A stretch of 64,000 nucleotides of DNA from Citrobacter koseri ATCC BAA-895 (GCF_000018045.1 NC_009792.1:2170001-2234000); one strand, 5' to 3'. Positions 36,624 through 45,504 are shown, numbered from the stretch's first letter. Notes: generated by a model from the letters alone, not told the origin. Translations and numbers: made by a program.

Positions 36624-36650
36624 ATTCAATAAAGCTTGAGGAGTGAGAGT

Positions 36651-37403
36651 ATGGCTGTAACTAAGCTGGTTCTGGTACGTCACGGCGAAAGTCAGTGGAA
36701 CAACGAAAACCGTTTCACCGGTTGGTACGATGTTGACCTGTCCGAGAAAGGCGTGGGTGAAGCAAAAGCGGCAGGTAAACTGCTGAAAGAGGAAGGCTAT
36801 AGCTTCGATTTTGCTTATACCTCCGTGCTGAAACGTGCCATCCACACGCTGTGGAACGTCCTGGACGAACTGGATCAGGCCTGGCTGCCGGTTGAAAAAT
36901 CCTGGAAGCTGAACGAACGTCACTACGGCGCACTACAGGGTCTGAACAAAGCGGAAACCGCTGAAAAATACGGTGATGAGCAGGTTAAACAGTGGCGTCG
37001 CGGTTTTGCCGTAACCCCGCCGGAGCTGACCAAAGATGACGAGCGTTACCCGGGCCACGATCCGCGTTATGCGCAACTGACCGAGAAAGAGCTACCGCTG
37101 ACTGAAAGCCTGGCGCTGACTATCGATCGCGTGATCCCTTACTGGAACGAAACCATTCTGCCGCGCATGAAAAGCGGTGAGCGCATCATCATCGCCGCTC
37201 ACGGTAACTCTCTGCGTGCGCTGGTGAAATACCTGGATAACATGAGCGAAGAAGAGATTCTCGAACTGAACATCCCGACCGGTGTACCGCTGGTGTACGA
37301 GTTCGACGAAAACTTCAAACCGATCAAACATTACTATCTGGGTAACGCTGACGAGATCGCGGCAAAAGCGGCGGCCGTAGCGAACCAGGGTAAAGCGAAG
37401 TAA
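36651..37403 (+). CDS. gpmA: 2,3-bisphosphoglycerate-dependent phosphoglycerate mutase GpmA
   Basis: Interconverts 3- and 2-phosphoglycerate in glycolysis. It has 250 residues from the ATG at 36651 (MAVTKLVLVRHGESQWN). The phospho-histidine is His11 in LVRHGES; the second catalytic His is in AAHGNSLRALVKYL (about 184), and ERHYGALQGLNK is conserved. The ribosome site GAGGAG lies 8 nt before. Codon use is typical of a highly expressed gene. The frame extends 5 codons upstream, which is not expected. Confidence 0.98.
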   Translation: MAVTKLVLVRHGESQWNNENRFTGWYDVDLSEKGVGEAKAAGKLLKEEGYSFDFAYTSVLKRAIHTLWNVLDELDQAWLPVEKSWKLNERHYGALQGLNKAETAEKYGDEQVKQWRRGFAVTPPELTKDDERYPGHDPRYAQLTEKELPLTESLALTIDRVIPYWNETILPRMKSGERIIIAAHGNSLRALVKYLDNMSEEEILELNIPTGVPLVYEFDENFKPIKHYYLGNADEIAAKAAAVANQGKAK

Positions 37404-37409
37404 TCCGAT

Positions 37410-37496
37410 TTGCCTGATGGCGCTTCGCTTATCGGGCCTACGGGTTGGCAATATGCGTCCTGTAGGCCGGATAAGGCGTAAGCCGCCATCCGGCAA
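37410..37496. repeat. REP pair (BIME) between gpmA and the ABC ATPase gene
   Basis: Unit one, TGCCTGATGGCGCTTCGCTT then ATCGGGCCTA (37410-37441), and inverted unit two, TGTAGGCCGGATAAGGCGTA then AGCCGCCATCCGGCA (37461-37495). It fills the convergent gap. Confidence 0.92.
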
Positions 37497-37505
37497 TACA
37501 TGCAC

Positions 37506-38282
37506 TTAAACCCCGATAACCCCGTCGAGCACCACCTGCGCCCTGCCCTGTGAACAACGTTCCACACGACCCCGAACGTTATACACTTCCGCCAGGCTTT
37601 CTGCGGTAATAACCGCTTCCGGCGCGCCGCTGGCCACCAGTTTGCCCTCCTTCAGCATCAGCACATGTTCGCTGTGGCGTAGCGCGATATTAATGTCATG
37701 CACCACCACAACCGTCACCATATTGCGCGCCCGCGTTTCCCGCGCGATCAGATCCATAACGTGAAACTGATAGTTCAGATCCAGCGCGCTAAGCGGCTCG
37801 TCCAGCAACAAAAGTTCCGGGTAGCGAATCAGCGACTGCGCCAGCCCCACCAGTTGCCGCTGGCCGCCGGAAAGCTGGTCAAGATAGTGCAGCGCCAGAT
37901 GCGCAATGCCGAGTTGATCCAGGATTGCCAGCACCTGCGAGTGGCTGTTCGCGCCATCTCGCCCGCCGGACGCCCGCTGCGCTACGATAATCGACTCCAG
38001 CACATGCAGATGTACGCCCTGCGGCAGCGACTGAGGTAAAAACACCACCTTTTCCGCACGCCGGGCAAACGGCAGCGACATCAGGTTCTCACCGTCCAGC
38101 ATGACCTCGCCACGGGCTTTATTCAGCCCGGCCAGCGCGCGTAATAACGTTGATTTCCCGCAGCCGTTCGGCCCCAGCAGAACGGTAATTTTACCGCGCG
38201 GCAGCTCAGGCACGCTGAGATCGCGAATAACTGGGTGTTTCGGATAACCGGCGCTTATTCCCTTGAGGATCAACCCGCTCAT
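37506..38282 (-). CDS. Siderophore-type ABC transporter ATPase
   Basis: A 258-residue ATPase of the FecE/FepC/BtuD group. Walker A is GPNGCGKST (about 38-46), the signature LSGGQRQLVGLAQSL, Walker B LLLLDEPLSALD, and the switch histidine is in VVVHDINIALRHS. It should energise the permease encoded just upstream, whose end it overlaps by 4 bp. The substrate is not determined by sequence: an iron-siderophore, heme or cobalamin-like chelate is likely. It is the last gene of a four-gene unit starting with the TonB-dependent receptor. I do not assign a symbol. Confidence 0.9.
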   Translation of the reverse strand: MSGLILKGISAGYPKHPVIRDLSVPELPRGKITVLLGPNGCGKSTLLRALAGLNKARGEVMLDGENLMSLPFARRAEKVVFLPQSLPQGVHLHVLESIIVAQRASGGRDGANSHSQVLAILDQLGIAHLALHYLDQLSGGQRQLVGLAQSLIRYPELLLLDEPLSALDLNYQFHVMDLIARETRARNMVTVVVVHDINIALRHSEHVLMLKEGKLVASGAPEAVITAESLAEVYNVRGRVERCSQGRAQVVLDGVIGV

Positions 38283-39337
38283 GACATGCTCCCCCGGTGG
38301 CGCAAAATAATGCTCAGGAAGAACGGCACACCCACCAGCGACGTTACGATGCCTACCGGGATGATCACACCAGGAACAATATTCTTCGACGCGATCGAGG
38401 CCAGCGACAGCACCAGCCCCCCCATCAACACGCTGCCCGGTAGATAGAACCGGTGATCTTCACCAAACAGCATTCGCGCAATGTGCGGCGCGACCAGACC
38501 GATAAAACCGATTGGCCCGACAAACGCCACCGACAGCGCCGATAGCAGGCTGATGCGCAGCAGCGATGACAGGCGCAGGCGCCGCACGTCAATGCCAAAA
38601 CTCATCGCCCGATCTTCCCCCAACCGCAGCGCCGTCAATTGCCAGGCGCTACGCATCGACCACGGCAACACAATGGCAAACACCAACGCCAGCACGCCGA
38701 GCTTTTCCCACGACGCGCGCGCCAGGCTGCCCATCGTCCAGAACACCAGCCCCTGTAGCGTGTCCTCATCGGCAACGAACTGCATCATCGACACCAGCGC
38801 ATTAAAAGTAAACACCAGCGCGATACCGAACAGCACCACGCCAGAGGTCGCCACGCGCGTCCAGCGAGTAATCCCGTCCAGCAGCAGGGCAGACAGCAGC
38901 GCAAAAGCAAAGGCATTCGCGGGAATAAACCAGGCGGCAGGAACGCCGGGAATGCCGATACCCAACACGATCGCCAGCGCAGCGCCAAAGGCCGCTGCGG
39001 AAGAAACGCCCAGCGTGAACGGACTCGCCAGCGGGTTGTTCAGGATCGTCTGCATTTCGGCGCCCGCCAGCCCCAAAGCCATTCCCACCAGTAACGCCAT
39101 CAGCGCATAGGGTAAACGGATATCCCAGACAATAACGCGCGTCCCCGCATTAACGCTTGCCGGGTGCAGCAGCGTTTGCCAGAGCTCGCCGAGCGACAGA
39201 CCAGACGGGCCAAGCGTAGAGTCCAGCACCAGAGAGGCGACTATCGCCGCAATAATCAGCAGCGCCAGCATCAACCGCTTGCGTACCACAAGACGGTAGC
39301 GATCGTCGATCGACGGAGCATTAGCGGATAGCGACAT
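38279..39337 (-). CDS. FecCD-family ABC permease
   Basis: A polytopic membrane protein with about nine to ten hydrophobic segments of the BtuC/FecCD family (LALLIIAAIVASLVLDSTLG near the N-terminus; GMALGLAGAEMQTILNNPLA and PIGFIGLVAPHIARMLFGEDH are the family hallmarks). The start at 39337 (MSLSANAPSIDDRYRL) has AAGGA at 5 nt and gives 352 residues. An earlier ATG at 39361 overlaps the binding-protein stop (ATGA) but has no ribosome site; it would give 360 residues. A single permease gene suggests a homodimer. Confidence 0.9.
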   Translation of the reverse strand: MSLSANAPSIDDRYRLVVRKRLMLALLIIAAIVASLVLDSTLGPSGLSLGELWQTLLHPASVNAGTRVIVWDIRLPYALMALLVGMALGLAGAEMQTILNNPLASPFTLGVSSAAAFGAALAIVLGIGIPGVPAAWFIPANAFAFALLSALLLDGITRWTRVATSGVVLFGIALVFTFNALVSMMQFVADEDTLQGLVFWTMGSLARASWEKLGVLALVFAIVLPWSMRSAWQLTALRLGEDRAMSFGIDVRRLRLSSLLRISLLSALSVAFVGPIGFIGLVAPHIARMLFGEDHRFYLPGSVLMGGLVLSLASIASKNIVPGVIIPVGIVTSLVGVPFFLSIILRHRGSMS

Positions 39338-39357
39338 AACGTTCCTTACCTGTAGAG

Positions 39358-40344
39358 TCATTTCGGCGGATTGAGCACATCGCTAATCTGCGCGTCGCTG
39401 AGTGTAATGCCAAAGAAGTCCTGGTAAAAGCGGCGGGTCTCCTTGCGCATATCCACATCGGCAAAGCGCTGCGGGTAGAGCGTTTTTGCCAGCCAGAGGA
39501 ATTGTAACGCCTCTTCGCTGGTCTCCCGGCACCACCAGAACATCCCTTTCGGGTTCACATACACGCGATGATGAATCACGGCGTCCACCTGCGCCCACTG
39601 GGGAGAAGTCAGGATGGCATCCGCATCCCGCTTATTCATGGCGACAATCACCGCCGGATTTGCCGCAACAATCTGCTCAAGAGCGACTTCCCCCGTCCGG
39701 TTTTGCTTGTGGCTAAACCAGCGCTCGGCGACGTTTTTTGCACCGGCCAGATCCATCCAGTCCTGATTAAGCGACGGCCTGCCGGAAGTGGTCAGCGGAT
39801 TGCCCATGCTGTGATAGAGGGTCATTCGCTGATCTTCAGGAAGATCGCTTAAGCGCGCCTTTACCCGCGCCACATTGCGGTCAAAATACTGCTGATACCG
39901 CTGCGCTTTATCCTGCGCATCCGGCCCCAGCACCTCCGCTGTTTTATGCACCCGGGCGGTCAGCGCCTGCATGGAGTTCGCCTCAAACGCCAGTACGCGC
40001 ACTCCCGCCTGCTGGAGCAGCGACGCCCTCGGCACCGTCATCGATTTCGGCACAAACAGCAGTTGCGTACCGAGCGAGATGATCTGCTCCGGGTCCAGTT
40101 CGTGACCGCTGTTGACGCTGACAACGGCGACATTCTCAATACGCGGCAGACTCTGGCGAAAAAGCGGAATCGTCTTTGCAATCATCGATGTGCCAACAAT
40201 ATTATCGCCATACCCCAGCATGGTGATGATGGTGTTTTGCGCCGGCCACGGTGAAGCGATGCGCACATCGCTGTGCGGCTGCGCGGCAAACAGGCTCCCC
40301 GCCACCAGCCAGGCCAGCGCGGGAAAAATGCGGGTTAGCGTCAT
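39358..40344 (-). CDS. Periplasmic binding protein for an iron chelate
   Basis: A 328-residue class-III solute-binding protein (BtuF/FecB type). It has a Sec signal peptide (RIFPALAWLVAGSLFA, cleavage near AAQ) and no lipobox, so the protein is soluble in the periplasm. Family landmarks are MLGYGDNIVGTS, HELDPEQIISLGTQLLFVP and the long linker helix region. The gene starts 11 bp after the TonB receptor stop and its end touches the permease gene. Ligand unknown. Confidence 0.88.
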   Translation of the reverse strand: MTLTRIFPALAWLVAGSLFAAQPHSDVRIASPWPAQNTIITMLGYGDNIVGTSMIAKTIPLFRQSLPRIENVAVVSVNSGHELDPEQIISLGTQLLFVPKSMTVPRASLLQQAGVRVLAFEANSMQALTARVHKTAEVLGPDAQDKAQRYQQYFDRNVARVKARLSDLPEDQRMTLYHSMGNPLTTSGRPSLNQDWMDLAGAKNVAERWFSHKQNRTGEVALEQIVAANPAVIVAMNKRDADAILTSPQWAQVDAVIHHRVYVNPKGMFWWCRETSEEALQFLWLAKTLYPQRFADVDMRKETRRFYQDFFGITLSDAQISDVLNPPK

Positions 40345-40355
40345 GACTCCATCCT

Positions 40356-42524
40356 TTAAAAATCAAACGTGACGGAGGCGCGAACTTCACGCCCGCTGCC
40401 GATAAAGGCGCTGGGTGAACCGTTATCGCCATCGGTGCCTGACGGGAAGATTGATGCCCAGTAGTGCTTATCGAACACGTTGTTAACCACCACGCGGAAG
40501 GTGGTCGGCACGCTGCTGATTTTCGTGGTGTAGCGGGTGCCCAGGTCCCAGGTGGTGTAGCTGCTGGCCCATGCGGTGTTGGTATCGTTGGCGGCACGCT
40601 TGCCGGTATAGTGAACGTTAGCGCTGTATACCCATTCCGGCATCGACGGTAAACTGTACTCCGCCAGCATGTTCGCCTGCACTTTCGGTACGCCTACCAC
40701 CCGTTTATCGCTGGTGGTATCGCTCACCGTATCTTTCAGTTTCGGATCGAGGAGCGTCACGCCGCTGTAGATATTCAGCCCTTGCCAGACATTACCGGAG
40801 GCCGTCAATTCCAGACCGTTATTGACCTGGTTCCCCTGTTCCTTATAGACATTGTCGCCGGGATCGACATAGGCAAATGGACGCTCAAGACGGAACAGCG
40901 CCGCCCCCAGATTCATCCCGGAGACATCGGCTTTTAGCCCCATCTCATATTGTTTGCTGCGATACGGGTCGAGGGTTTGCCCGGCATTTTTCACGTCGCT
41001 ATTGGTTGGCGCCGTCCCGCCCTGTTCCAGCGACTCCGCATAGCTGACGTAGGCCATCACATTCGGGGTGATTTTATACATCAACGCCGCATTCGGGCTT
41101 AAACCGTTCTCATCAATCTGGCCGGTTTTATGACCGCTTTTATTGTAGTTCTGCGACTGAATCCAGCTCTGGCTCAAGTAGAACATCGCCGACCATTTCG
41201 GCGTGAAAGTCACGGTATCCCCAAGGGTAATGCTCTGTTGCGTGTTGACGCTGGATTTATAACGATCCCCACCGGTTATGATTTTGCCATCGCCCTTTTC
41301 GTACATCTCAGAGGGGTGGTACATATTGGTGGTGTCCCAGCTATAAGACGGCCCCGTCCCTTTCGCACTGTACAGCGACCAGACATAACCGGTGGTCGAG
41401 AGCGCAATATCATGCCCGACAGAACCAGTATCAACATGACCGTTAAGCGTGGCGGTATTGCTCAGTACGCGAAAACGTCCTGCGGCAGTAGAGTCTTTCA
41501 GCGAACGGCTGATATCGCCCTGGTTATTGATAATTTTGCTGGATACGTTACGCATCGCACGATCCGCCTGCTGCCAGCCAACGCCCGCCGTTACGGACCA
41601 GTCATCATTGAGATAATGAATAAGACGCGTGCTCACCGTGTCGGTTGTCAGATCGTTCCCGGCCGTGCTGAGCGCCAGATTTTTATCTTTGGGATCGGGT
41701 GCGGAAGGTAATTTAATGTTCGGGCCATAGCTGAAGCTACCCGGATAGCCTTTTTGAATAAACTCATAGTGGCTGGCATCCAGCTGCAATTGCGTGCCTG
41801 GCTGAATATTCCAGTCCAGCGCCACGGAAAGCAACTTACGGCGCAGCGTACTGTCATCCAGATTCCCCTCACCTTCCTGATCCAGCACATTCACGCGATA
41901 GCCAAAACGGTTGTCATCATCAATGTGTCCGCCCAAATCGACATGCCCGGTGAAGGCGCTCCGGCTTTGATAACCCAGAGTGACTTTGCGCAGCGTCTCT
42001 TCCGTTGGGCGTTTGGCGACAAAATTAAACTGTCCGGCCGGACTTGCCGGGCCGTACAGCGCGCCGGTCAGGCTGTTGAGCACATCCAGGCGTTCCAGCA
42101 TCTCAACGGGGAAAGCGGTGGTTGAGACGATGTTCAACCCATCCAGGCGGCTGTTGGCAACCACGCTACCCTGCATCCCCCGGCTCTGCGGTCTGCCGAC
42201 ATCCATGCCGCCGCGCGCCTGCATTTGTGTGCTGGGCGAGTATTTCAGCAGTTCGCTCACGCTTTGCGCCTGCTGGTTCTCAATCATCTCTTTGGTGACG
42301 GTCGTGGTCGAATACGGTGTATCAACCCAGGCTTTATTGCCCAGCGGCCCGACATCGATATCATTGGTTTTGAATCCAGCGCCGGAAGCGGCATGCGTGG
42401 TATCGGCAGAAGGCTGGCTGGTGACGATAATTTCATCTTCAGAGGTGTTTGCCGCATGTGCGCTGTGCGGCGCCAGGGAAATGAGAAGAGGCAACAGCGT
42501 TGCCAGTTGAGTGGGCTTATTCAT
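40356..42524 (-). CDS. TonB-dependent outer-membrane receptor
   Basis: A 722-residue receptor from the ATG at 42524 (MNKPTQLATLLPLLISLAPH). The signal peptide ends near AHA-AN, followed directly by a TonB box (DEIIVTS). The plug domain covers about 50-160 (TPYSTTTVTKEMIENQQAQS, RGGMDVGRPQSRGMQG, LDVLNSLTGALYGPASPAGQ), then a 22-strand barrel ending in the expected terminal Phe (VRASVTFDF). It resembles ferrisiderophore receptors of the FhuE/FoxA kind, but the ligand cannot be named. A TTG four codons upstream would give 726 residues. The ribosome site is weak. It is the first gene of a four-gene uptake unit. Confidence 0.88.
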   Translation of the reverse strand: MNKPTQLATLLPLLISLAPHSAHAANTSEDEIIVTSQPSADTTHAASGAGFKTNDIDVGPLGNKAWVDTPYSTTTVTKEMIENQQAQSVSELLKYSPSTQMQARGGMDVGRPQSRGMQGSVVANSRLDGLNIVSTTAFPVEMLERLDVLNSLTGALYGPASPAGQFNFVAKRPTEETLRKVTLGYQSRSAFTGHVDLGGHIDDDNRFGYRVNVLDQEGEGNLDDSTLRRKLLSVALDWNIQPGTQLQLDASHYEFIQKGYPGSFSYGPNIKLPSAPDPKDKNLALSTAGNDLTTDTVSTRLIHYLNDDWSVTAGVGWQQADRAMRNVSSKIINNQGDISRSLKDSTAAGRFRVLSNTATLNGHVDTGSVGHDIALSTTGYVWSLYSAKGTGPSYSWDTTNMYHPSEMYEKGDGKIITGGDRYKSSVNTQQSITLGDTVTFTPKWSAMFYLSQSWIQSQNYNKSGHKTGQIDENGLSPNAALMYKITPNVMAYVSYAESLEQGGTAPTNSDVKNAGQTLDPYRSKQYEMGLKADVSGMNLGAALFRLERPFAYVDPGDNVYKEQGNQVNNGLELTASGNVWQGLNIYSGVTLLDPKLKDTVSDTTSDKRVVGVPKVQANMLAEYSLPSMPEWVYSANVHYTGKRAANDTNTAWASSYTTWDLGTRYTTKISSVPTTFRVVVNNVFDKHYWASIFPSGTDGDNGSPSAFIGSGREVRASVTFDF

Positions 42525-42578
42525 TTGTATTATCAATCGTTATGTAAAAATTTATATTACGACCGATATAAGTGTAAA

Positions 42579-42600
42579 AAGTTGATCACGATCACATCAA
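42579..42600 (-). promoter_or_regulatory. Candidate CRP site upstream of the TonB receptor
   Basis: On the minus strand, TTGATGTGATCGTGATCAAC has a perfect left half TGTGA, a six-base spacer and a partial right half (TCAAC for TCACA). It lies 55-76 bp upstream of the receptor ATG, a distance suitable for activation. No good Fur box was found there. Weak support only. Confidence 0.4.
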
Positions 42601-42650
42601 AACTTTTAAACAAAGAACTAACTCTTTTGGATTACAAACAGTTAGTAGAA

Positions 42651-42677
42651 AAAAACCGGCCTGATTTGCCGGTTTTT
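42651..42677. terminator. Terminator downstream of aroG
   Basis: AAAAACCGGC-CTGATTT-GCCGGTTTTT, symmetric, so it works on both strands; on the minus strand it ends aroG transcription 30 bp past its stop, before the TonB receptor promoter. Confidence 0.93.
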
Positions 42678-42707
42678 CAATTGCGCAACGTGCGTTGGCA
42701 GGAGGAA

Positions 42708-43760
42708 TTATCCGCGACGGGCTTTCACCGCATTCGACAACTGACGCAGCAGCGCATCCGTATCTTCCCAGCCGATGCAGGCGTCGGTAACGCTCTTACC
42801 GTAGGTCAGCGGTTCGCCGCTTTCCAGGCTCTGATTACCTTCCACCAGATGGCTTTCCACCATCACGCCAATGATCGCGTTTTCGCCACGCGCAATCTGC
42901 TGGCAAACATCCGCACAAACGTCCATCTGCTTTTTAAACTGTTTGGAGGAGTTCGCATGGCTGAAATCGATCATAACCTGCGGCGCAAGCCCCGCTTTAG
43001 CAAGACCTTCTTTTACTTCTGCCACATGTTGCGCGCTGTAGTTTGGCTCTTTGCCTCCACGCAGAATAATGTGGCAGTCGCCGTTGCCGCTGGTATTCAC
43101 AATGGCGGAGTGCCCCCACTTAGTGACGGAGAGGAAGCAGTGAGGCGCACCGGCGGCATTGATGGCGTCAATCGCTACTTTGATGGTGCCGTCGGTGCCA
43201 TTTTTAAAGCCGACCGGGCAGGAAAGACCGGAGGCCAGCTCGCGGTGTACCTGAGACTCCGTGGTACGTGCGCCAATCGCGCCCCAGCTCATCAGATCCG
43301 CCAGATATTGCGGGGTGATCATATCAAGGAACTCACCCGCAGCAGGTAATCCGCTGTCGTTAATGTCGAGCAATAGCTTGCGGGCAATACGCAGGCCATC
43401 GTTAATCTGGAAGCTGTTATCCATATGCGGATCGTTGATCAGCCCTTTCCAGCCCACCGTGGTGCGCGGTTTTTCAAAATAGACGCGCATGACAATTTCA
43501 AGCTCGCCTTTTAGCTCTTCACGCAGCGTCATTAAACGAGCGGCATACTCTTTGGCGGCAACCGGATCATGAATTGAGCACGGCCCAATCACCACCAGCA
43601 GGCGATCGTCATTCCCTTTCAGGATTTTATGAATCGCTTTGCGGGCATGGGCAACGGTGTTTGCTGCATTCTCTGTAGCGGGAAATTTTTCAAGGAGTGC
43701 GACTGGCGGTAATAACTCGTTGATCTCTTTAATACGTAAATCGTCGTTCTGATAATTCAT
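42708..43760 (-). CDS. aroG: Phe-sensitive DAHP synthase AroG
   Basis: Condenses phosphoenolpyruvate and erythrose-4-phosphate, the first step of the shikimate pathway. It has 350 residues and matches E. coli AroG, the phenylalanine-inhibited isoenzyme, rather than AroF or AroH. The metal and substrate segments are visible: VIGPCSIHDP (Cys61), GLSCPVGFKNGTDGT, IDFSHANSSKQ (His268) and MVESHLVEGNQ (Glu302). It is controlled by a TyrR box at 43831-43848. Monocistronic, with a terminator after it. Confidence 0.97.
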   Translation of the reverse strand: MNYQNDDLRIKEINELLPPVALLEKFPATENAANTVAHARKAIHKILKGNDDRLLVVIGPCSIHDPVAAKEYAARLMTLREELKGELEIVMRVYFEKPRTTVGWKGLINDPHMDNSFQINDGLRIARKLLLDINDSGLPAAGEFLDMITPQYLADLMSWGAIGARTTESQVHRELASGLSCPVGFKNGTDGTIKVAIDAINAAGAPHCFLSVTKWGHSAIVNTSGNGDCHIILRGGKEPNYSAQHVAEVKEGLAKAGLAPQVMIDFSHANSSKQFKKQMDVCADVCQQIARGENAIIGVMVESHLVEGNQSLESGEPLTYGKSVTDACIGWEDTDALLRQLSNAVKARRG

Positions 43761-44075
43761 GATTATTCCAGTGTTGCCATACTTATCTAATTAAATGCAA
43801 TCCCTTCAATCTATCTCTTTGGCTAAAAAGTGTAAACTGACTTTTACACTTCGAACGGACTAATCCTGGAATTAGGAAAAAAAACGCCAGAAAGTAGCGA
43901 AAAACGAGATCTAACCTACAATTTTTAACTGCAAACACTCTTTTTGTGAGTTTTTTCAAGATTCTCTGCTGGGCTAAATCGCCAGTGCGGGATCTTTAAC
44001 CCCTCTCTGAGATTTTACTGGCACATGCACTGTTGGAAGAGTTATCCGACATATCGACCATAACAGGAGCATCTT
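43761..44075. other. aroG-ybgS intergenic region (315 bp)
   Basis: The region holds the aroG promoter with the TyrR box and, on the other strand, the ybgS leader (ribosome site AGGAG 8 nt before its ATG). A poly-A/T-rich stretch at 43875-43965 shows no clear repeat. A minus-strand open frame at 43974-44288 overlaps ybgS and is not accepted. Confidence 0.6.
43831..43848. promoter_or_regulatory. TyrR box upstream of aroG
   Basis: TGTAAA-CTGACT-TTTACA, an exact match to the strong TyrR consensus TGTAAA-N6-TTTACA. It lies 71 bp upstream of the aroG ATG, over the promoter, as expected for TyrR-phenylalanine repression. Confidence 0.93.
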
Positions 44076-44450
44076 ATGAAAATGACAAAACTGGCCACAC
44101 TTTTTCTTACTGCCATACTCAGCCTTGCCAGTGGCGCAGCGTTGGCCACCGACGCGAATACGCAGTCCAACAACGGACAGGCAAACTCTTCGGCGGATGC
44201 CGGACAGGTCGCCCCTGACGCCCGCGAAAACATCGCGCCAAACAATGTGGACAACAGCCAGATTAATTCCGGCGGCACCATGCTTCACCCGGATGGCTCA
44301 TCAATGAACCACGACGACATGACCTCCGATGAAGTGCATAAAAACACCATGTGTAAGGACGGCCGCTGCCCGGACGTGAATAAGAAAGTGGAGACCGGCG
44401 ACGGCATCAACAACGACGTTGATACTAAAACCGATGGCACCACGCAGTAA
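44076..44450 (+). CDS. ybgS: Exported small protein YbgS
   Basis: A 124-residue protein of unknown function, close to E. coli YbgS (126 residues). It has a Sec signal peptide (LATLFLTAILSLASGAALA, cleavage about residue 24) and a very hydrophilic, Asn/Asp/Gly-rich mature part (NNGQANSSADAGQVAPDARE). A two-cysteine segment, KNTMCKDGRCPDVNKK, lies near the C-terminus and could form a disulfide in the periplasm. The E. coli gene is reported as homeostatic or envelope-stress related; I assign no function. Confidence 0.9.
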   Translation: MKMTKLATLFLTAILSLASGAALATDANTQSNNGQANSSADAGQVAPDARENIAPNNVDNSQINSGGTMLHPDGSSMNHDDMTSDEVHKNTMCKDGRCPDVNKKVETGDGINNDVDTKTDGTTQ

Positions 44451-44473
44451 GCCTGAAAAAAGGCCAGGTAACG

Positions 44474-44500
44474 GGAGAGCTGACGCTCTCCTTTTTATTT
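44474..44500 (+). terminator. Intrinsic terminator after ybgS
   Basis: GGAGAGC (44474-44480), loop TGAC, GCTCTCC (44485-44491), then TTTTTATTTT. It separates ybgS from zitB. Confidence 0.93.
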
Positions 44501-44562
44501 TGTCAGCCCAAAACTTGTATGATGTCATACAGTAATAATGAAAATAACAAAGGGATGACACG

Positions 44563-45504
44563 ATGGCACATTCACACTCTCATACTGCTTCGCATCTGCC
44601 GGAAGATAAGAACGCGCGTCGGTTGCTGTTCGCATTTTGTGTCACCGCCGGATTTATGCTGGTTGAAGTGGTGGGCGGCATTCTTTCAGGATCGCTGGCG
44701 CTGCTGGCCGATGCCGGGCATATGCTTACCGATGCCGCAGCCCTGTTGTTCGCTCTGATGGCCGTACAGTTTTCCCGTCGTCCTCCAACCATTCGCCACA
44801 CTTTCGGCTGGCTGAGACTGACAACGCTGGCCGCGTTTGTTAACGCCATCGCATTAGTGGTGATTACTCTTTTAATCGTCTGGGAAGCCATTCAGCGCTT
44901 CTATACGCCACGCCCTGTCGCAGGCGGCATGATGATGACTATCGCAGTGGCAGGCTTGCTCGCCAACGTGTTTGCGTTCTGGCTCCTGCACCGGGGGAAT
45001 GAAGAAAAAAACCTCAATGTGCGTGCCGCCGCGCTGCATGTGATGGGGGATTTACTGGGATCGGTCGGCGCCATTTTTGCCGCACTGATTATCATCTGGA
45101 CAGGCTGGACGCCAGCGGATCCGATTCTCTCGATCCTGGTTTCCATACTGGTGTTACGCAGCGCCTGGCGTCTGTTAAAAGACAGCGTGAATGAATTACT
45201 GGAAGGCGCGCCGGTTTCGCTGGATATCGCGGCGTTGCGTCGCCATCTCAGCCGGGGTATTCCCGAAGTACGCAATGTGCATCACGTCCATGTCTGGATG
45301 ATAGGAGAAAAACCCGTGATGACGCTGCATGTGCAGGTGATCCCGCCGCACGATCATGACGCGTTGCTGGCGCGCATCCAGCATTTCCTGATTCACCATT
45401 ACCAGATTGAGCACGCCACCATTCAGATGGAATATCAGCCGTGCAACAGGCCGGACTGCCACCTGAATCAGGGGCTATCCGGCCATTCGCATCATCACCA
45501 CTAA
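44563..45504 (+). CDS. zitB: Zinc efflux cation-diffusion facilitator ZitB
   Basis: A proton-coupled zinc exporter of the inner membrane, 313 residues with six transmembrane helices. Zinc-site pairs are in LLADAGHMLTDAAA (helix 2, HxxxD) and LHVMGDLLGSVGA (helix 5, HxxxD). The termini are histidine-rich (MAHSHSHTASH; SGHSHHHH). The start at 44563 has AAGGGA upstream. Its stop overlaps the pnuC stop by 4 bp on the opposite strand. A 6-2-6 palindrome lies at 44517-44530. Confidence 0.96.
   Translation: MAHSHSHTASHLPEDKNARRLLFAFCVTAGFMLVEVVGGILSGSLALLADAGHMLTDAAALLFALMAVQFSRRPPTIRHTFGWLRLTTLAAFVNAIALVVITLLIVWEAIQRFYTPRPVAGGMMMTIAVAGLLANVFAFWLLHRGNEEKNLNVRAAALHVMGDLLGSVGAIFAALIIIWTGWTPADPILSILVSILVLRSAWRLLKDSVNELLEGAPVSLDIAALRRHLSRGIPEVRNVHHVHVWMIGEKPVMTLHVQVIPPHDHDALLARIQHFLIHHYQIEHATIQMEYQPCNRPDCHLNQGLSGHSHHHH

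Noticed and set aside
42510..42535. Possible Fur box at the start of the TonB receptor gene
   Set aside because: Only about 10 of 19 positions match the consensus, no better than expected in AT-rich DNA.
42225..43349. 374-codon plus-strand open frame
   Set aside because: Antisense to the TonB receptor and aroG; it crosses the aroG terminator and has no recognisable domain.
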